NCBI RefSeq assembly: GCF_041321145.1
Contig: NZ_JBGGWA010000001.1
Coordinates: 682,001 to 746,000, forward strand
DNA from: Paraburkholderia sp041321145
GTDB lineage: Bacteria; Pseudomonadota; Gammaproteobacteria; Burkholderiales; Burkholderiaceae
DNA length: 64,000 nt
Reading direction: 5' to 3'
A program made the translations under genes and the position numbers. Below, piece by piece: positions 8,598 to 17,895 of the stretch (position 1 is the stretch's first letter; every line of letters begins with the position of its first letter). A model generated the notes under the pieces. That model was not told the origin of the DNA and made no database searches. It saw only the letters and a list, made by a program, of their open reading frames with translations.

Positions 8598-9713
8598 ATG
8601 AGCGCAACACTTTTCTCTCCGTTCGAACTCGGCTCGCTCAAGCTGGAGAACCGCATCGTCATTAGTCCGATGTGCCAGTACAGCGCGGTGAACGGCTCGG
8701 CCAGCGCGTGGCATCGCACCCATATCGGCAATCTGTCGCTGAGCGGCGCGAGCCTGATGCTGCTCGAAGCAACCGCGGTGGAAGCGGCCGGCCGCATCAC
8801 GCCGTATTGCCTCGGCCTCTATTCCGATGCTAACGAACAGGCCCTCGCGAGCGTTCTTGAAGAAGTTCGGCAGTTCAGCGATATGCCGATCGGCATCCAG
8901 TTGTGTCACGCGGGACGCAAGTCGTCGAGCGAACCGCCGTGGCGCGGCGGCTCGCAGATCGCGCTGGAGGACGGTGGCTGGCGTGCTTGCGGCCCGTCCG
9001 CGCGGTCCCAGTCCGACGGCGAAGTGCCGCCGATCGAACTCGATCGCGACGGCATGACGCGCATCCGCGATGCGTTTGTCGACAGCGCGCGGCGTGCCGA
9101 GCGGCTCGGCCTCGCGGCGATTGAATTGCACTTCGCACACGGTTATCTGCTGCATCAGTTCCTGTCGCCGGTCGCCAATCAGCGTACCGACGAATATGGC
9201 GGCACGCTCGACAACCGCATGCGTTTTCCGCTCGACATCTACGACGCCGTGCGCGCCGTCTGGCCCGCCGGCAAGCCGCTCGGCGTGCGCGTCTCGGCGA
9301 CCGACTGGGTAGAGGACGGCTGGGACATCGAGCAGACCATCGAACTGGCGCGTCGTCTGAAAGCGCGTGGCTGCGACTGGATCGACGTGTCGACGGGGGG
9401 CGTTTCTCCGCTGCAGAAAATCCCGGTCGGGCCGCACTATCAGATTCCATTTGCCCGCGCGGTGCGCGAAGCGACCGGGATGAAGACGATCGGCGTCGGC
9501 CTCATTACGGATGCCGTCGAAGCCGACAAGGTGATCCGCGACGGCGACGCCGATCTGATCGCGTTGGCGCGTGCCGTGTTGTGGGATCCCCGCTGGCCTT
9601 GGCACGCCGCTGCCGCATTAGGCGCGACCGTCAAGGCGCCGCCGCAATACTGGCGCTGCGAACCGCGCGGGGCGGGACGCGTGTTCGACGGTGCGGCGTT
9701 CGGGCAACGCTAG
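8598..9713 (+). CDS. Old Yellow Enzyme, YqjM/XenA-type
   Basis: The true start is ATG 8598 (MSATLFSPFELGSLKLENRI), since the 8331-8597 part of the frame lies in the regulatory spacer. The 371-residue TIM-barrel flavoprotein carries the class III marker SPMCQYS, with the redox-tuning cysteine of XenA/YqjM. It also has the substrate-binding histidine pair in ELHFAHGYLLHQFLSP and the phosphate-binding end TIGVGLITDAVEAD. Members bind FMN and use NAD(P)H to reduce activated C=C bonds of enones, or nitro compounds. The next gene, an MFS carrier of the aromatic-acid type, begins 75 bases later and is probably in the same unit, suggesting uptake and reduction of an unsaturated carboxylate. Confidence 0.93.
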   Translation: MSATLFSPFELGSLKLENRIVISPMCQYSAVNGSASAWHRTHIGNLSLSGASLMLLEATAVEAAGRITPYCLGLYSDANEQALASVLEEVRQFSDMPIGIQLCHAGRKSSSEPPWRGGSQIALEDGGWRACGPSARSQSDGEVPPIELDRDGMTRIRDAFVDSARRAERLGLAAIELHFAHGYLLHQFLSPVANQRTDEYGGTLDNRMRFPLDIYDAVRAVWPAGKPLGVRVSATDWVEDGWDIEQTIELARRLKARGCDWIDVSTGGVSPLQKIPVGPHYQIPFARAVREATGMKTIGVGLITDAVEADKVIRDGDADLIALARAVLWDPRWPWHAAAALGATVKAPPQYWRCEPRGAGRVFDGAAFGQR

Positions 9714-9788
9714 CCTTTTTCTCAAGTGCAAGCCGGCGCGCGACCGGCACACGGAATCACTCTGATAAAAGCATCAAGGAGACGAAAC

Positions 9789-11141
9789 ATGGAACACGGA
9801 CACCTCGCCGTTAGCACCCGCACCCGCTGGTACGACGGCCTGACGCCGATGCACTGGCGCGTGCTCAGGGCCAGCTTTCTGGGCTGGATTTTCGACGGTT
9901 ACGAGGCGTTGGCCCTCGTGGTCGTACTCAGGCCGATGCTGCATTCGGTGCTGTCGCCGGAACAGGCCGCGTCGCCCACCATCTACGCCGGTCTCGTGAT
10001 CGGCATCACGTTGCTCGGTTGGGGCGTGGGCGGTCTGGTCGGCGGCATTCTCGCGGACTACGTCGGGCGCAAGCGCATGATGCTGTGGTCCGTATTCCTG
10101 TACGCGGTGTTTTCCGGTTTGACGGCGTTCTCGTCGACCTTCTGGACGTTGTGCGCGCTGCGCTTTCTGACCGGTCTCGCAATGGGCAGCGAATGGAGCA
10201 CAGGCATCGCGTTGTTGTCGGAGACCTGGCCGGAACAGGCTCGCGCGAAAGGCGCCGGTTTCCTGCAATCGGGCTTCGGCTGGGGCACGCTGACGGCGGT
10301 GTTGGTGTGGTACGCGCTTTCGTCGACGCAGCCGCTCGGCGCCGAAACCTGGCGGCTCATGTTCGTGCTCGGCGCGATTCCCGCGTTGTTCGTGCTGTAT
10401 ATCCGGCGCGGTGTCAACGAGTCGGAGAAATGGCAGCGCGCGGTGCGCGAAAAACGCTGGAGTGCGACGAATGCCGAGCCCGCAGCGGGCGCGACGGCCG
10501 ATTCCGGCAAGCGCCCCTTCACGCTCGCGCAATTGTTCACCGAACGCGAAGCGCTGCGCCGCACGCTGATTCTGCTGGCGCTGTCGGTCGTCACGACGGT
10601 CGGCTGGTGGGCGATCTCCAGCTGGTTGCCCAGCTATACCGTGGCGATCGCCAAGGCCCAAGGTTTGCCCGACGCGTTGTCGTGGGGCTCGAAGGTCTCG
10701 ATCACCTATACCGTCGGCGCGATCGTGGCCTACATGTTGGCGGGTTTCATCATCGATGCGATTGGCCGGCGTGCGTTCCTGTCGCTGAGCTTTGTCGGCT
10801 CGCTGGTGACCACGGTCATCACCTACAAGCTGGTGAACAACGTCGAAGCGATGATGCTGGTCGCGCCGATCAACGGCTTCTTTACGCTCGGCTGCGCCTA
10901 TGTGTGGATGGCGATCTACCCGTGCGAGCTCTTTAACAGCTCGGTGCGTTCGACCGCGATCAGCGTCGTGTTCAACGCCGCGCGTCTGATCGCATGGGTT
11001 TTCCCGATCATTGCGGGCAGCATGATCAAATCGTTCGGCGGTGTGTCGCAGGCGGCATTGGCGCTCGGCTCGGTGTATCTGCTCGGCATCGTGTTGCCGT
11101 GGTTCCTGCCCGAGACGCGTGGCGAAGGCATGCCGGACTAG
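9789..11141 (+). CDS. MFS transporter (AAHS-like)
   Basis: ATG 9789 is preceded by AAGGAG at the right distance; the extension to 9726 is untranslated. The 450-residue protein shows about twelve hydrophobic segments and the MFS loop signature ADYVGRKRMM between helices 2 and 3. Its N-terminus, GWIFDGYEALAL, contains the D-G-x-x motif seen in the aromatic acid:H+ symporter and related sialic-acid-type families. A larger central loop (residues about 215-260) is rich in A, E and K. It is predicted to import an organic acid across the inner membrane by proton symport. Its place behind the Old Yellow Enzyme gene suggests the substrate feeds that enzyme. The ligand is not determinable from sequence. 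Confidence 0.9.
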   Translation: MEHGHLAVSTRTRWYDGLTPMHWRVLRASFLGWIFDGYEALALVVVLRPMLHSVLSPEQAASPTIYAGLVIGITLLGWGVGGLVGGILADYVGRKRMMLWSVFLYAVFSGLTAFSSTFWTLCALRFLTGLAMGSEWSTGIALLSETWPEQARAKGAGFLQSGFGWGTLTAVLVWYALSSTQPLGAETWRLMFVLGAIPALFVLYIRRGVNESEKWQRAVREKRWSATNAEPAAGATADSGKRPFTLAQLFTEREALRRTLILLALSVVTTVGWWAISSWLPSYTVAIAKAQGLPDALSWGSKVSITYTVGAIVAYMLAGFIIDAIGRRAFLSLSFVGSLVTTVITYKLVNNVEAMMLVAPINGFFTLGCAYVWMAIYPCELFNSSVRSTAISVVFNAARLIAWVFPIIAGSMIKSFGGVSQAALALGSVYLLGIVLPWFLPETRGEGMPD

Positions 11142-11161
11142 ACAAGTGTGCTCGCCGGGAC

Positions 11162-11764
11162 CTACGAGGACAACCAGCCACGTTTGATCGGCCACGCCAG
11201 CAGCTTGCGGTACGCGGTGACGAGACTGCGCGTCACCGGCGTGCCCGCCGCCCGCCACAGCGGCGCGATCAGCAGGAATGCGATGCATGCCACTGCAACG
11301 GCGCCCACCATGTCGAGCGGAAAGTGGACGCCGACAAACACGCGCGCCCACGCCACCGCGAGACCGGACAGCAGGATCGCCACGCCGTACCGTCTCGCAC
11401 CATTCAGCAACAAGGTCAACGCGATACCGGCGAAGACGGTCCCATGATCGCTGGGGAACGACGAGTCGGGCGCGTGCTGCAGAAACGTATGGCCGATCCC
11501 GATCACGAACGGCCGGGGATGTTGCCAAACCAGACCGATCATCTGATTGAGCGCGAGGGCCAGCACGGTCACGCAACACGCGTGCACCGCGACCTCACGC
11601 TGACGCGCGTCGCCGAAGAGCCACATCGCGACAAGCGACAGCGGCACGAGATAGATGAGGTAATCGGCGATCAGGCGCGCCACGTCGATTTGCCACGCCG
11701 GTGTGGACGGCGTGGCGTTGATCATCAGAAAGAGCGCCTGATTGAACGTTTCAAGTGTATTCAT
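11162..11764 (-). CDS. PAP2-family undecaprenyl-diphosphatase (BcrC-like)
   Basis: The 200-residue integral membrane protein has five to six hydrophobic segments and the three PAP2 signature blocks. These are QHPRP, SSFPSDHGT and the terminal ARVFVGVHFPLDMVG, which contains the catalytic histidine. The FPSDH form of the second block is typical of BcrC/YbjG-type undecaprenyl-diphosphatases, which recycle the lipid carrier of cell-wall synthesis at the outer face of the inner membrane and can raise bacitracin tolerance. It converges on the MFS gene with a 20-base gap and has its own promoter region upstream of 11764. Family assignment is firm; the lipid substrate is inferred. Confidence 0.88.
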   Translation of the reverse strand: MNTLETFNQALFLMINATPSTPAWQIDVARLIADYLIYLVPLSLVAMWLFGDARQREVAVHACCVTVLALALNQMIGLVWQHPRPFVIGIGHTFLQHAPDSSFPSDHGTVFAGIALTLLLNGARRYGVAILLSGLAVAWARVFVGVHFPLDMVGAVAVACIAFLLIAPLWRAAGTPVTRSLVTAYRKLLAWPIKRGWLSS

Positions 11765-11961
11765 GCCGTGAGTTTATAGACAATCGCGCACCGATCTTAG
11801 CGGGAGAACCTTAGGGAGCGCTTAGGCCGCTACGATGGCGAAATCGTCCGCCGTGAGACCGTGTAATCTGTCGATACGAAAAGCCGCATGTACGTTTAAT
11901 GCGCGCCCGCAAGGGGTCGGGCAGCGTGTGTGAAATGTGAACACTCCAAGGAGATGAAACC

Positions 11962-13203
11962 GTGGTGAAGATCGATACGGACCGGTTGCTGACCGATCTC
12001 AAGCGACTGCGCAGCTTCGGGGCCACAGGTCCGGGCGTCGTGCGCCTCGCGCTCTCGCCGGTGGACCTTGAGTCGCGCCGCTGGCTGGTTGGGCGCATGG
12101 CGGAGGCGGGGCTCGATGCCGCAATCGACGGTGTGGGGACCGTATTCGGCCGCTCGCGCAACAGCGGGCCCGCGCTCGTCATCGGCTCTCATACGGATAC
12201 CCAGCCCACCGGCGGCTGGCTCGACGGCGCGATGGGCGTCATCTATGGACTGGAGATCGCTCGCGCGCTGGCGGAAAACGACGCGACGCGTCACCTCGCG
12301 GTGGACGTGGCGTCATGGATCGACGAAGAGGGGACCTTTTCCGGCTTGCTCGGCAGCCGCAGCTTCGTCGGCGATCCGGTCGGCGCGTCGATCCGAAGCG
12401 CCACGAACCGGGAAGGGCAGCGCCTTCAGGACGTGCTGGAAGCCGCGGGTCTTGCCGGGCTGCCGCGCGCCTGCTTCGAGCCAGGCCGGCATGTCGCTTA
12501 TCTGGAGCCGCATATCGAGCAAGGCGGCCGGCTGGAAGCCGCCGGGAAATCCATCGGCGTGGTCACCACGATCGTCGGGCTCCGCGAGTTGCGGGTGCGC
12601 TTCACAGGGCAGCGCAACCATGCCGGCACGACGCCGATGTCGATCCGGCGCGACGCCGGCGCGGCCCTGGTCGCTTTTATCGCCCGGATGAACGACGCGT
12701 TCGCGCCACTCGCGGATGCCGATACCGTCTGGACAGTGGGGCGCATCGATCTCGACCCGGGCTCGCTTAGCGTGGTGCCGGGCCAGGCCGACATGTATCT
12801 GCAATTCCGCGACGCGAACGCCGCGCGCCTGCGGGCGATGGAAGAGAGGCTCGCCGAACTCGTGCGGGACTTCGATGCGCAAGGCCCGGTCGGCGTGGCG
12901 CTAACAACCTTCGACGAACCCATGGAGCCGGTGACGATGGACGCGGCGCTCGCAGCGCATCTCGCGAGCGCCGCCGATACCCTCGCGCCGGGGCAATGGC
13001 TGCGCATGCCGAGCGGGGCCGCGCACGACGCTCAGGTCATCGCCCGTTGCATGCCGGCCTGCATGATGTTCGTGCCGAGCATTGGCGGCGTGAGTCACGA
13101 TTTCATCGAAGATACGGCTGAGGCGCATCTCGTCCTCGGCTGCCAGGTCGCGGCCACCGCGGCGGCCGCTATGCTTCTGGAGCAGTCGGCGAGGCGATCG
13201 TGA
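11962..13203 (+). CDS. M20 Zn-dependent amidohydrolase (carbamoylase/allantoate amidohydrolase type)
   Basis: The 413-residue protein begins at GTG 11962, with AAGGAG at 11948-11953; an adjacent GTG at 11965 is an alternative. The M20 metal site is visible in order: IGSHTDTQPTGGWLDGAMG (first His and bridging Asp), WIDEEGTFSG (catalytic and metal Glu), LEPHIEQGG and a C-terminal MPSGAAHDAQ with the last metal histidine. The dimerisation lid lies at about residues 210-325. The HIEQG motif marks the N-carbamoyl-L-amino-acid hydrolase/allantoate amidohydrolase branch rather than peptidases. It probably releases ammonia or carbamate from an N-carbamoyl or ureido compound. No hydantoinase or purine genes adjoin it, so the substrate stays open. 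Confidence 0.9.
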   Translation: MVKIDTDRLLTDLKRLRSFGATGPGVVRLALSPVDLESRRWLVGRMAEAGLDAAIDGVGTVFGRSRNSGPALVIGSHTDTQPTGGWLDGAMGVIYGLEIARALAENDATRHLAVDVASWIDEEGTFSGLLGSRSFVGDPVGASIRSATNREGQRLQDVLEAAGLAGLPRACFEPGRHVAYLEPHIEQGGRLEAAGKSIGVVTTIVGLRELRVRFTGQRNHAGTTPMSIRRDAGAALVAFIARMNDAFAPLADADTVWTVGRIDLDPGSLSVVPGQADMYLQFRDANAARLRAMEERLAELVRDFDAQGPVGVALTTFDEPMEPVTMDAALAAHLASAADTLAPGQWLRMPSGAAHDAQVIARCMPACMMFVPSIGGVSHDFIEDTAEAHLVLGCQVAATAAAAMLLEQSARRS

Positions 13204-13355
13204 CGAACCTGGACCCAGGCATGGCGATTTCATCCTGCGCAACCTGACGGCCGACGACGTTGCCTGTCGGTCGAATGTTGGGTCGAATGTTGCCGTCCGC
13301 GGCGTATTTCATGAGTCGCAGGCGGCAAACATCTGGCTCAGCACACGGGTGCGCG

Positions 13356-13661
13356 TTATTTCCATTTCGAGCCGAGATTCTCCAGCCCGGCTTTCATGAG
13401 GTCTTCCGGCACCATTGCGACGCGCAGTTCGCAGTCCGCGTTGAATTTCAAAAACCACGGTTCCGCGAGTGCGGGAATTCCCGAGGGGTCATTCAGATTG
13501 ACCACCAGCACCGCGCCGCGTGTTCCATTCTGCTCGGTGAAGTAGGCGGCCTCCGGTTTCACATCTTCAAGTATTTTCGCCATCACTTCGCCGATCGTGC
13601 CATCGCGTACCAGCGTGTTGAACGGTTCGTGCGGTATTCGTATGTTGAGAAGCATGCGCAT
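13356..13661 (-). CDS. small conserved protein (DUF3303-like) at end of ars operon
   Basis: ATG 13661 (MRMLLNIRIPHEPFN) has an excellent upstream AGGAGG, so the longer frame reaching 13838 across arsC is spurious. The product has 101 residues, is soluble, and shows alternating strand/helix segments (MLLNIRIP, GAVLVVNL, ELRVAMVPEDLMKAGLENLG) suggestive of a ferredoxin-like or dimeric alpha-beta fold. Related small proteins are, as I recall, labelled DUF3303 or, without good reason, pantothenate synthetase in Burkholderia genomes. It follows arsC by 31 bases on the same strand, so it is probably co-transcribed with the arsenic genes. No metal-binding cysteine pair is present (only one Cys), and its role in arsenic resistance is unknown. 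Confidence 0.7.
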   Translation of the reverse strand: MRMLLNIRIPHEPFNTLVRDGTIGEVMAKILEDVKPEAAYFTEQNGTRGAVLVVNLNDPSGIPALAEPWFLKFNADCELRVAMVPEDLMKAGLENLGSKWK

Positions 13662-13692
13662 GTCATCCTCCTGGTTGATGCCCAAAGGGCAT

Positions 13693-14067
13693 CTAAAGGA
13701 TAGGTGCTTTATGCGCGGCGGGCAGGATATCGAGAACGACTTCGGAAGGCCGGCATAGACGCACGCCGAGCGGCGTGACGACGATGGGTCGATTGATGAG
13801 AATCGGATGCGCCAGCATCGCGTCGAGCAATTGGTCATCGCTCAAGGACGCGTCCGCGAGGCCGAGTTCGGCGTAGGGCGTGCCTTTTTCGCGCAGCGCG
13901 GCGCGCACGGTGAGGCCGGCGCGCTCGATCAGGTCCTTCAGCGTGGCGCGATCAGGCGGGCTCTTCAGATACTCGATGATGTCGGGCTCGATGCCGGCAT
14001 TGCGGATCATGGCCAGCGCATTGCGCGACGTGCCGCAATCGGGGTTGTGATAGATCGTGACGTTCAT
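13693..14067 (-). CDS. arsC: arsenate reductase, glutaredoxin-linked
   Basis: The 124-residue protein starts MNVTIYHNPDCGTSRN, in which the cysteine is the catalytic residue of the thioredoxin-fold ArsC family. The anion-binding arginine lies in LINRPIVVT and a further family arginine in GVRLCRPSE. It reduces arsenate to arsenite using glutathione and glutaredoxin in the cytoplasm. The length is slightly shorter than the 141-residue plasmid R773 enzyme, as usual for chromosomal forms. It overlaps the arsB stop by 4 bases (ATGA), giving translational coupling so that the arsenite produced can be exported at once. Confidence 0.95.
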   Translation of the reverse strand: MNVTIYHNPDCGTSRNALAMIRNAGIEPDIIEYLKSPPDRATLKDLIERAGLTVRAALREKGTPYAELGLADASLSDDQLLDAMLAHPILINRPIVVTPLGVRLCRPSEVVLDILPAAHKAPIL

Positions 14068-15149
14068 ACACGTTGTCCTTTAACGCCGGGTTTTGCTTCA
14101 TACCAGTGCTGCGAACGATTGACGACGCCGACCACCAGCAGCATGACCGGCACTTCGATCAGCACGCCGACCACCGTGGCAAGCGCGGCGCCCGAGTGAA
14201 ATCCGAACAGACTTATCGCCGTGGCGACCGCAAGCTCGAAGAAATTGCTTGCGCCGATCAGACTCGACGGACCTGCGACGCAATGCGCGACGCCCAGCCG
14301 CCGATTGAGCAGATACGCGAGGCCGGAATTGAAGAACACCTGAATCAGAATCGGCACCGCGAGCATCGCGATAACGAGCGGCTCCCTGACGATCGCCTGC
14401 CCCTGAAAGGCGAACAGCAGCACGAGGGTCGCGAGTAACGCGCTGATCGAATAGGGTCCGAGGTGGGCGACCGCCTGCCGGAAATGCGCGTCGCCTTTGG
14501 TCATCAGACACCGGCGCAGCAGTTGGGCGAGGACGACCGGGATGACGATGTACAGGCCAACCGAAATGATCAGCGTGTTCCATGGCACCGTAATCGCCGA
14601 CAAACCCAGCAGGAGGGCGACGAGCGGCGCGAACGCGACGATCATGATGGCGTCGTTGAGCGCCACTTGCGAGAGCGTGAAATACGGGTCGCCCTTGCAG
14701 AGTTGCGACCAGACGAACACCATCGCCGTGCACGGCGCGGCCGCCAGCAGAATGAGACCGGCGATATAGCTGTCGAGCTGATTCGCGGGAAGCCATGGCG
14801 CGAACACGTGCCGAATGAAAATCCAGCCGAGCAACGCCATCGAAAACGGTTTGACGAACCAGTTCACGAACACGGTCACGCCGATGCCGCGCCACTGGCT
14901 TTTCACCTGCGTCATCGCGGCAAAATCGATCTTGACCAGCATGGGAATGATCATCACCCAGATCAGCACGCCAACCGGGAGATTGACCTGCGCCACCTCC
15001 ATGCGACCGATCGCCTGAAAGAGCTGGGGCAGTACCTGCCCGAGCAGGGTGCCGCCTACGATGCACAGCGCGACCCAGACGGTCAGGTAACGCTCGAAGA
15101 ATCCGATTGCGGGCCGTGCGCCGCGAGTCCTGATGGTGGTCGTGCTCAT
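14064..15149 (-). CDS. arsB: ACR3-type arsenite efflux permease
   Basis: The 361-residue polytopic protein shows about ten membrane helices and the ACR3 landmarks. These include FVNWFVKPFSMALLGW, the AAPCTAMVFVWSQLCKGDP segment with the conserved functional cysteine, and NDAIMIVAFAPLVALLLG. ACR3 carriers expel arsenite, and sometimes antimonite, from the cytoplasm using the proton motive force. The gene lies between arsR and arsC with 4-base overlaps on both sides, a fully coupled operon. The family is usually named acr3 or arsB in annotations; it is not related to the twelve-helix ArsB of E. coli. Confidence 0.95.
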   Translation of the reverse strand: MSTTTIRTRGARPAIGFFERYLTVWVALCIVGGTLLGQVLPQLFQAIGRMEVAQVNLPVGVLIWVMIIPMLVKIDFAAMTQVKSQWRGIGVTVFVNWFVKPFSMALLGWIFIRHVFAPWLPANQLDSYIAGLILLAAAPCTAMVFVWSQLCKGDPYFTLSQVALNDAIMIVAFAPLVALLLGLSAITVPWNTLIISVGLYIVIPVVLAQLLRRCLMTKGDAHFRQAVAHLGPYSISALLATLVLLFAFQGQAIVREPLVIAMLAVPILIQVFFNSGLAYLLNRRLGVAHCVAGPSSLIGASNFFELAVATAISLFGFHSGAALATVVGVLIEVPVMLLVVGVVNRSQHWYEAKPGVKGQRV

Positions 15150-15472
15150 TGTTCGCAGCAGCCGGGAAGGTCGCTCGCAGCGCAGGTCGTGCCGGCGCAG
15201 CAGTTTTCGGTCAGAAAGACGAGCAGGCCTGTCATCGCGTCGAAATTCGCGGTGTAGATGATGAAGCGGCCGTCCTGCCGCGGCTTCACCAACTCCGCAT
15301 GGGTCAGGTCCTTCAGGTGGAAGGAAAGGCTTGAAGGGGAAAGCCCCAGCTGTTGCGCGATTTCACCGGCGGCCATGCCGTCCGGCCCGGCCACGACCAG
15401 CAAACGGAAGATCGCCAGCCGCGATTCGTGGGCGAGCGCGCCAAGGGCGCGTACAACGAGGTTTGAGTCCAT
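15146..15472 (-). CDS. arsR: ArsR-family arsenic-responsive repressor
   Basis: The 108-residue winged-helix protein has the family pattern ALAHESRLAIFRLL, then EIAQQLGLSPSSLSFHLKDLTHAELV (recognition helix) and the wing GRFIIYTANFDAMTGLLVFLTENCC. The classic ELCVCD metal site of plasmid ArsR is absent. Instead a C-terminal cluster (ENCCAGTTC...GCCEQ) offers five cysteines, as in the ArsR type whose As(III) site sits near the C-terminus. It represses the operon until arsenite binds. An operator-like inverted repeat lies 29-48 bases upstream of its start. The stop overlaps the arsB start by 4 bases. Confidence 0.94.
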   Translation of the reverse strand: MDSNLVVRALGALAHESRLAIFRLLVVAGPDGMAAGEIAQQLGLSPSSLSFHLKDLTHAELVKPRQDGRFIIYTANFDAMTGLLVFLTENCCAGTTCAASDLPGCCEQ

Positions 15473-15500
15473 GGCGAAACGATACCCTTATCGTTTCTAT

Positions 15501-15520
15501 ATTTCAAGTATTGTTGAAAT
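15501..15520 (-). promoter_or_regulatory. ArsR-type operator upstream of arsR
   Basis: ATTTCAA and TTGAAAT form a perfect 7-base inverted repeat separated by 6 bases, in an AT-rich patch 29 bases upstream of arsR. The TCAA-N6-TTGA core matches known ArsR-family boxes of the ATCAA-N6-TTGAT kind. On the minus strand TTGAAA (15507-15502) could be a -35 with a TATCGT -10 seventeen bases on, placing the operator over the promoter. Position and symmetry are seen; binding is inferred. Confidence 0.65.
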
Positions 15521-15600
15521 AATATGATCTGCGGGCGATGTGACCGGTCACGAGGTCTTGAACGCCACCGGCTGCGGTCATCGCGCCGACTTCATCCGGC

Positions 15601-16221
<621 letters not shown>

Positions 16222-16463
16222 CTGGTTGCTCCTGGCTGGTTGGGGCTGAGACGGCGTCCCGACGGGCGATGCATGCACCCGTAATGGAATGGAATAGCGC
16301 CCATATCTGACAAGTTAAACCTCATCTTATCCGAGGGCCCTCGGGATCTTGCGGTTCAATTCATCGCGAATCACGACCGCGCGACCGCGCCCGACCCGCG
16401 AGTCAGTAGAATCGATACCTTCTGCACAACGCTCACCGGCAACCGGGTAGCTTCTCCACCACT

Positions 16464-17834
16464 GTGACAACCACTCTTGAACAACTGCGGGCCGGACAAC
16501 TGGCGGGTACTCGCCGGCTCAAACTGACGTGCGGGTTGAGCGAATTTCCCCGCGAGATTTTCGATCTGGCCGACACCCTGGAAATTCTCGACCTGTCGGG
16601 CAATGCACTCACGTCGCTGCCTGACGATTTGCCGCGGCTGAGCAAGCTGCGTGTCATCTTTGCTTCCGACAACCCGTTCACTGAATTGCCGGAAGTCCTG
16701 GGGCAGTGTTCGCAACTGAGCATGGTCGGCTTCAAGGCAAACCGCATCCGCACAGTGTCGGGCACATCGCTGCCCCCTCAACTGCGTTGGCTGATCCTCA
16801 CCGACAACGAGCTCGAAGCACTCCCTCCGGAAGTCGGCGCCTGTACGCAACTGCAGAAGCTGATGCTTGCCGGTAACCGGTTGCGAACACTGCCCGAGCA
16901 ACTGGCCGCCTGCTCGCGGCTCGAACTGCTGCGTCTCGCGGCGAATCAACTTGATGGACTGCCTGCGTGGTTGTTGCGTCTGCCCCGGCTTGCGTGGCTG
17001 GCTTACGCCGGCAATCCATTCAGCGAAGCGCTGGAGACGATGGCATTGATCGATACGCCGATCGTCGACACTCGATGGGATGAGTTGAAACTCGAACAGC
17101 AGTTAGGCGAGGGTGCTTCCGGTGTGATTTATCGTGCGGAGCTTCTTGCACGTCATGGCGACACGTCCCGGCCTGTCGCCGTCAAGTTGTTCAAGGGCAC
17201 GGTGACCAGCGATGGATTGCCTGACTGCGAGATGGCGGCTTGCATTCGTGCCGGCGATCATCCGAACCTGATTCCGGTGGTGGGCAAAGTGAAGGACCAT
17301 CCAGCGGGCACCCACGGTCTGGTCATGGAACTGATCGATCCGCAATTCACCAACCTCGCCGGGCCACCGAGCCTCGAATCGTGTACGCGCGATATCTATG
17401 CCGCCGCCACGCGCTTCGAGTGGGCTTCGGCGGTACGCATTGCATACGGCATCGCTTCCGCAGCGTGTCATTTGCATCGGCAAGGCGTGATGCATGGCGA
17501 TCTGTACGCACACAATATTCTGCGCGGCGGCCAAGGTCGCGCGTTGCTGGGTGATTTTGGCGCGGCGTCTTTCTATGCGACTGATGATCGGCAACTCGGC
17601 CGTTCGCTTCAACGCCTGGAAGTCAGGGCGTATGGTTGTCTGCTCGAGGAGTTGCTCGACCGATGCGACGGACTGGATACCGAGGCGCACATCGCGGCGA
17701 AGCTGGTGAAGTTGAAAGAGAATTGCTTGAGTGAGGAGGTCGACAGCCGGCCGCTGTTCGATGAAATTGCTGCCGATTTGTCGGCGCTGATGGATTCCGA
17801 TCATGGCGACGGGGCAGCGTTGCCCGCGATTTGA
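16464..17834 (+). CDS. leucine-rich-repeat protein kinase fusion
   Basis: The 456-residue protein (GTG 16464; no strong ribosome site is visible) joins two modules. Residues about 35-195 hold some seven LRRs of 23 residues with the pattern LxxLxLxxNxLxxLPxxL. Residues about 208-440 form a protein kinase: glycine loop GEGASG (from 215), VAVK lysine (K241), catalytic loop HGDLYAHN (D346, N351) and DFG (364-366). HGD replaces HRD, so it is a non-RD kinase. There is no signal peptide or membrane helix, so it should act in the cytoplasm. LRRs usually bind protein partners and the kinase may phosphorylate Ser/Thr. The neighbours are unrelated, so the target is unknown. The kinase C-lobe looks short, but all key catalytic residues are present. 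Confidence 0.88.
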   Translation: MTTTLEQLRAGQLAGTRRLKLTCGLSEFPREIFDLADTLEILDLSGNALTSLPDDLPRLSKLRVIFASDNPFTELPEVLGQCSQLSMVGFKANRIRTVSGTSLPPQLRWLILTDNELEALPPEVGACTQLQKLMLAGNRLRTLPEQLAACSRLELLRLAANQLDGLPAWLLRLPRLAWLAYAGNPFSEALETMALIDTPIVDTRWDELKLEQQLGEGASGVIYRAELLARHGDTSRPVAVKLFKGTVTSDGLPDCEMAACIRAGDHPNLIPVVGKVKDHPAGTHGLVMELIDPQFTNLAGPPSLESCTRDIYAAATRFEWASAVRIAYGIASAACHLHRQGVMHGDLYAHNILRGGQGRALLGDFGAASFYATDDRQLGRSLQRLEVRAYGCLLEELLDRCDGLDTEAHIAAKLVKLKENCLSEEVDSRPLFDEIAADLSALMDSDHGDGAALPAI

Positions 17835-17895
17835 TCGGCTTTGGTGTGAACGCAACGTGCCCATTTCGTCAGCCCGAGCTAATAGGAGAAAATTC

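Noticed and set aside
9696..9718. Intrinsic terminator after the Old Yellow Enzyme gene (GCGTT/AACGC plus TTTTT)
   Set aside because: The stem is only 5 bases and overlaps the coding end, and the transporter gene follows in the same direction. It is too weak to call.
9774..11579. 601-codon minus-strand frame opposite the MFS gene
   Set aside because: It overlaps the MFS and PAP2 genes, both with clear motifs, and is an antisense shadow.
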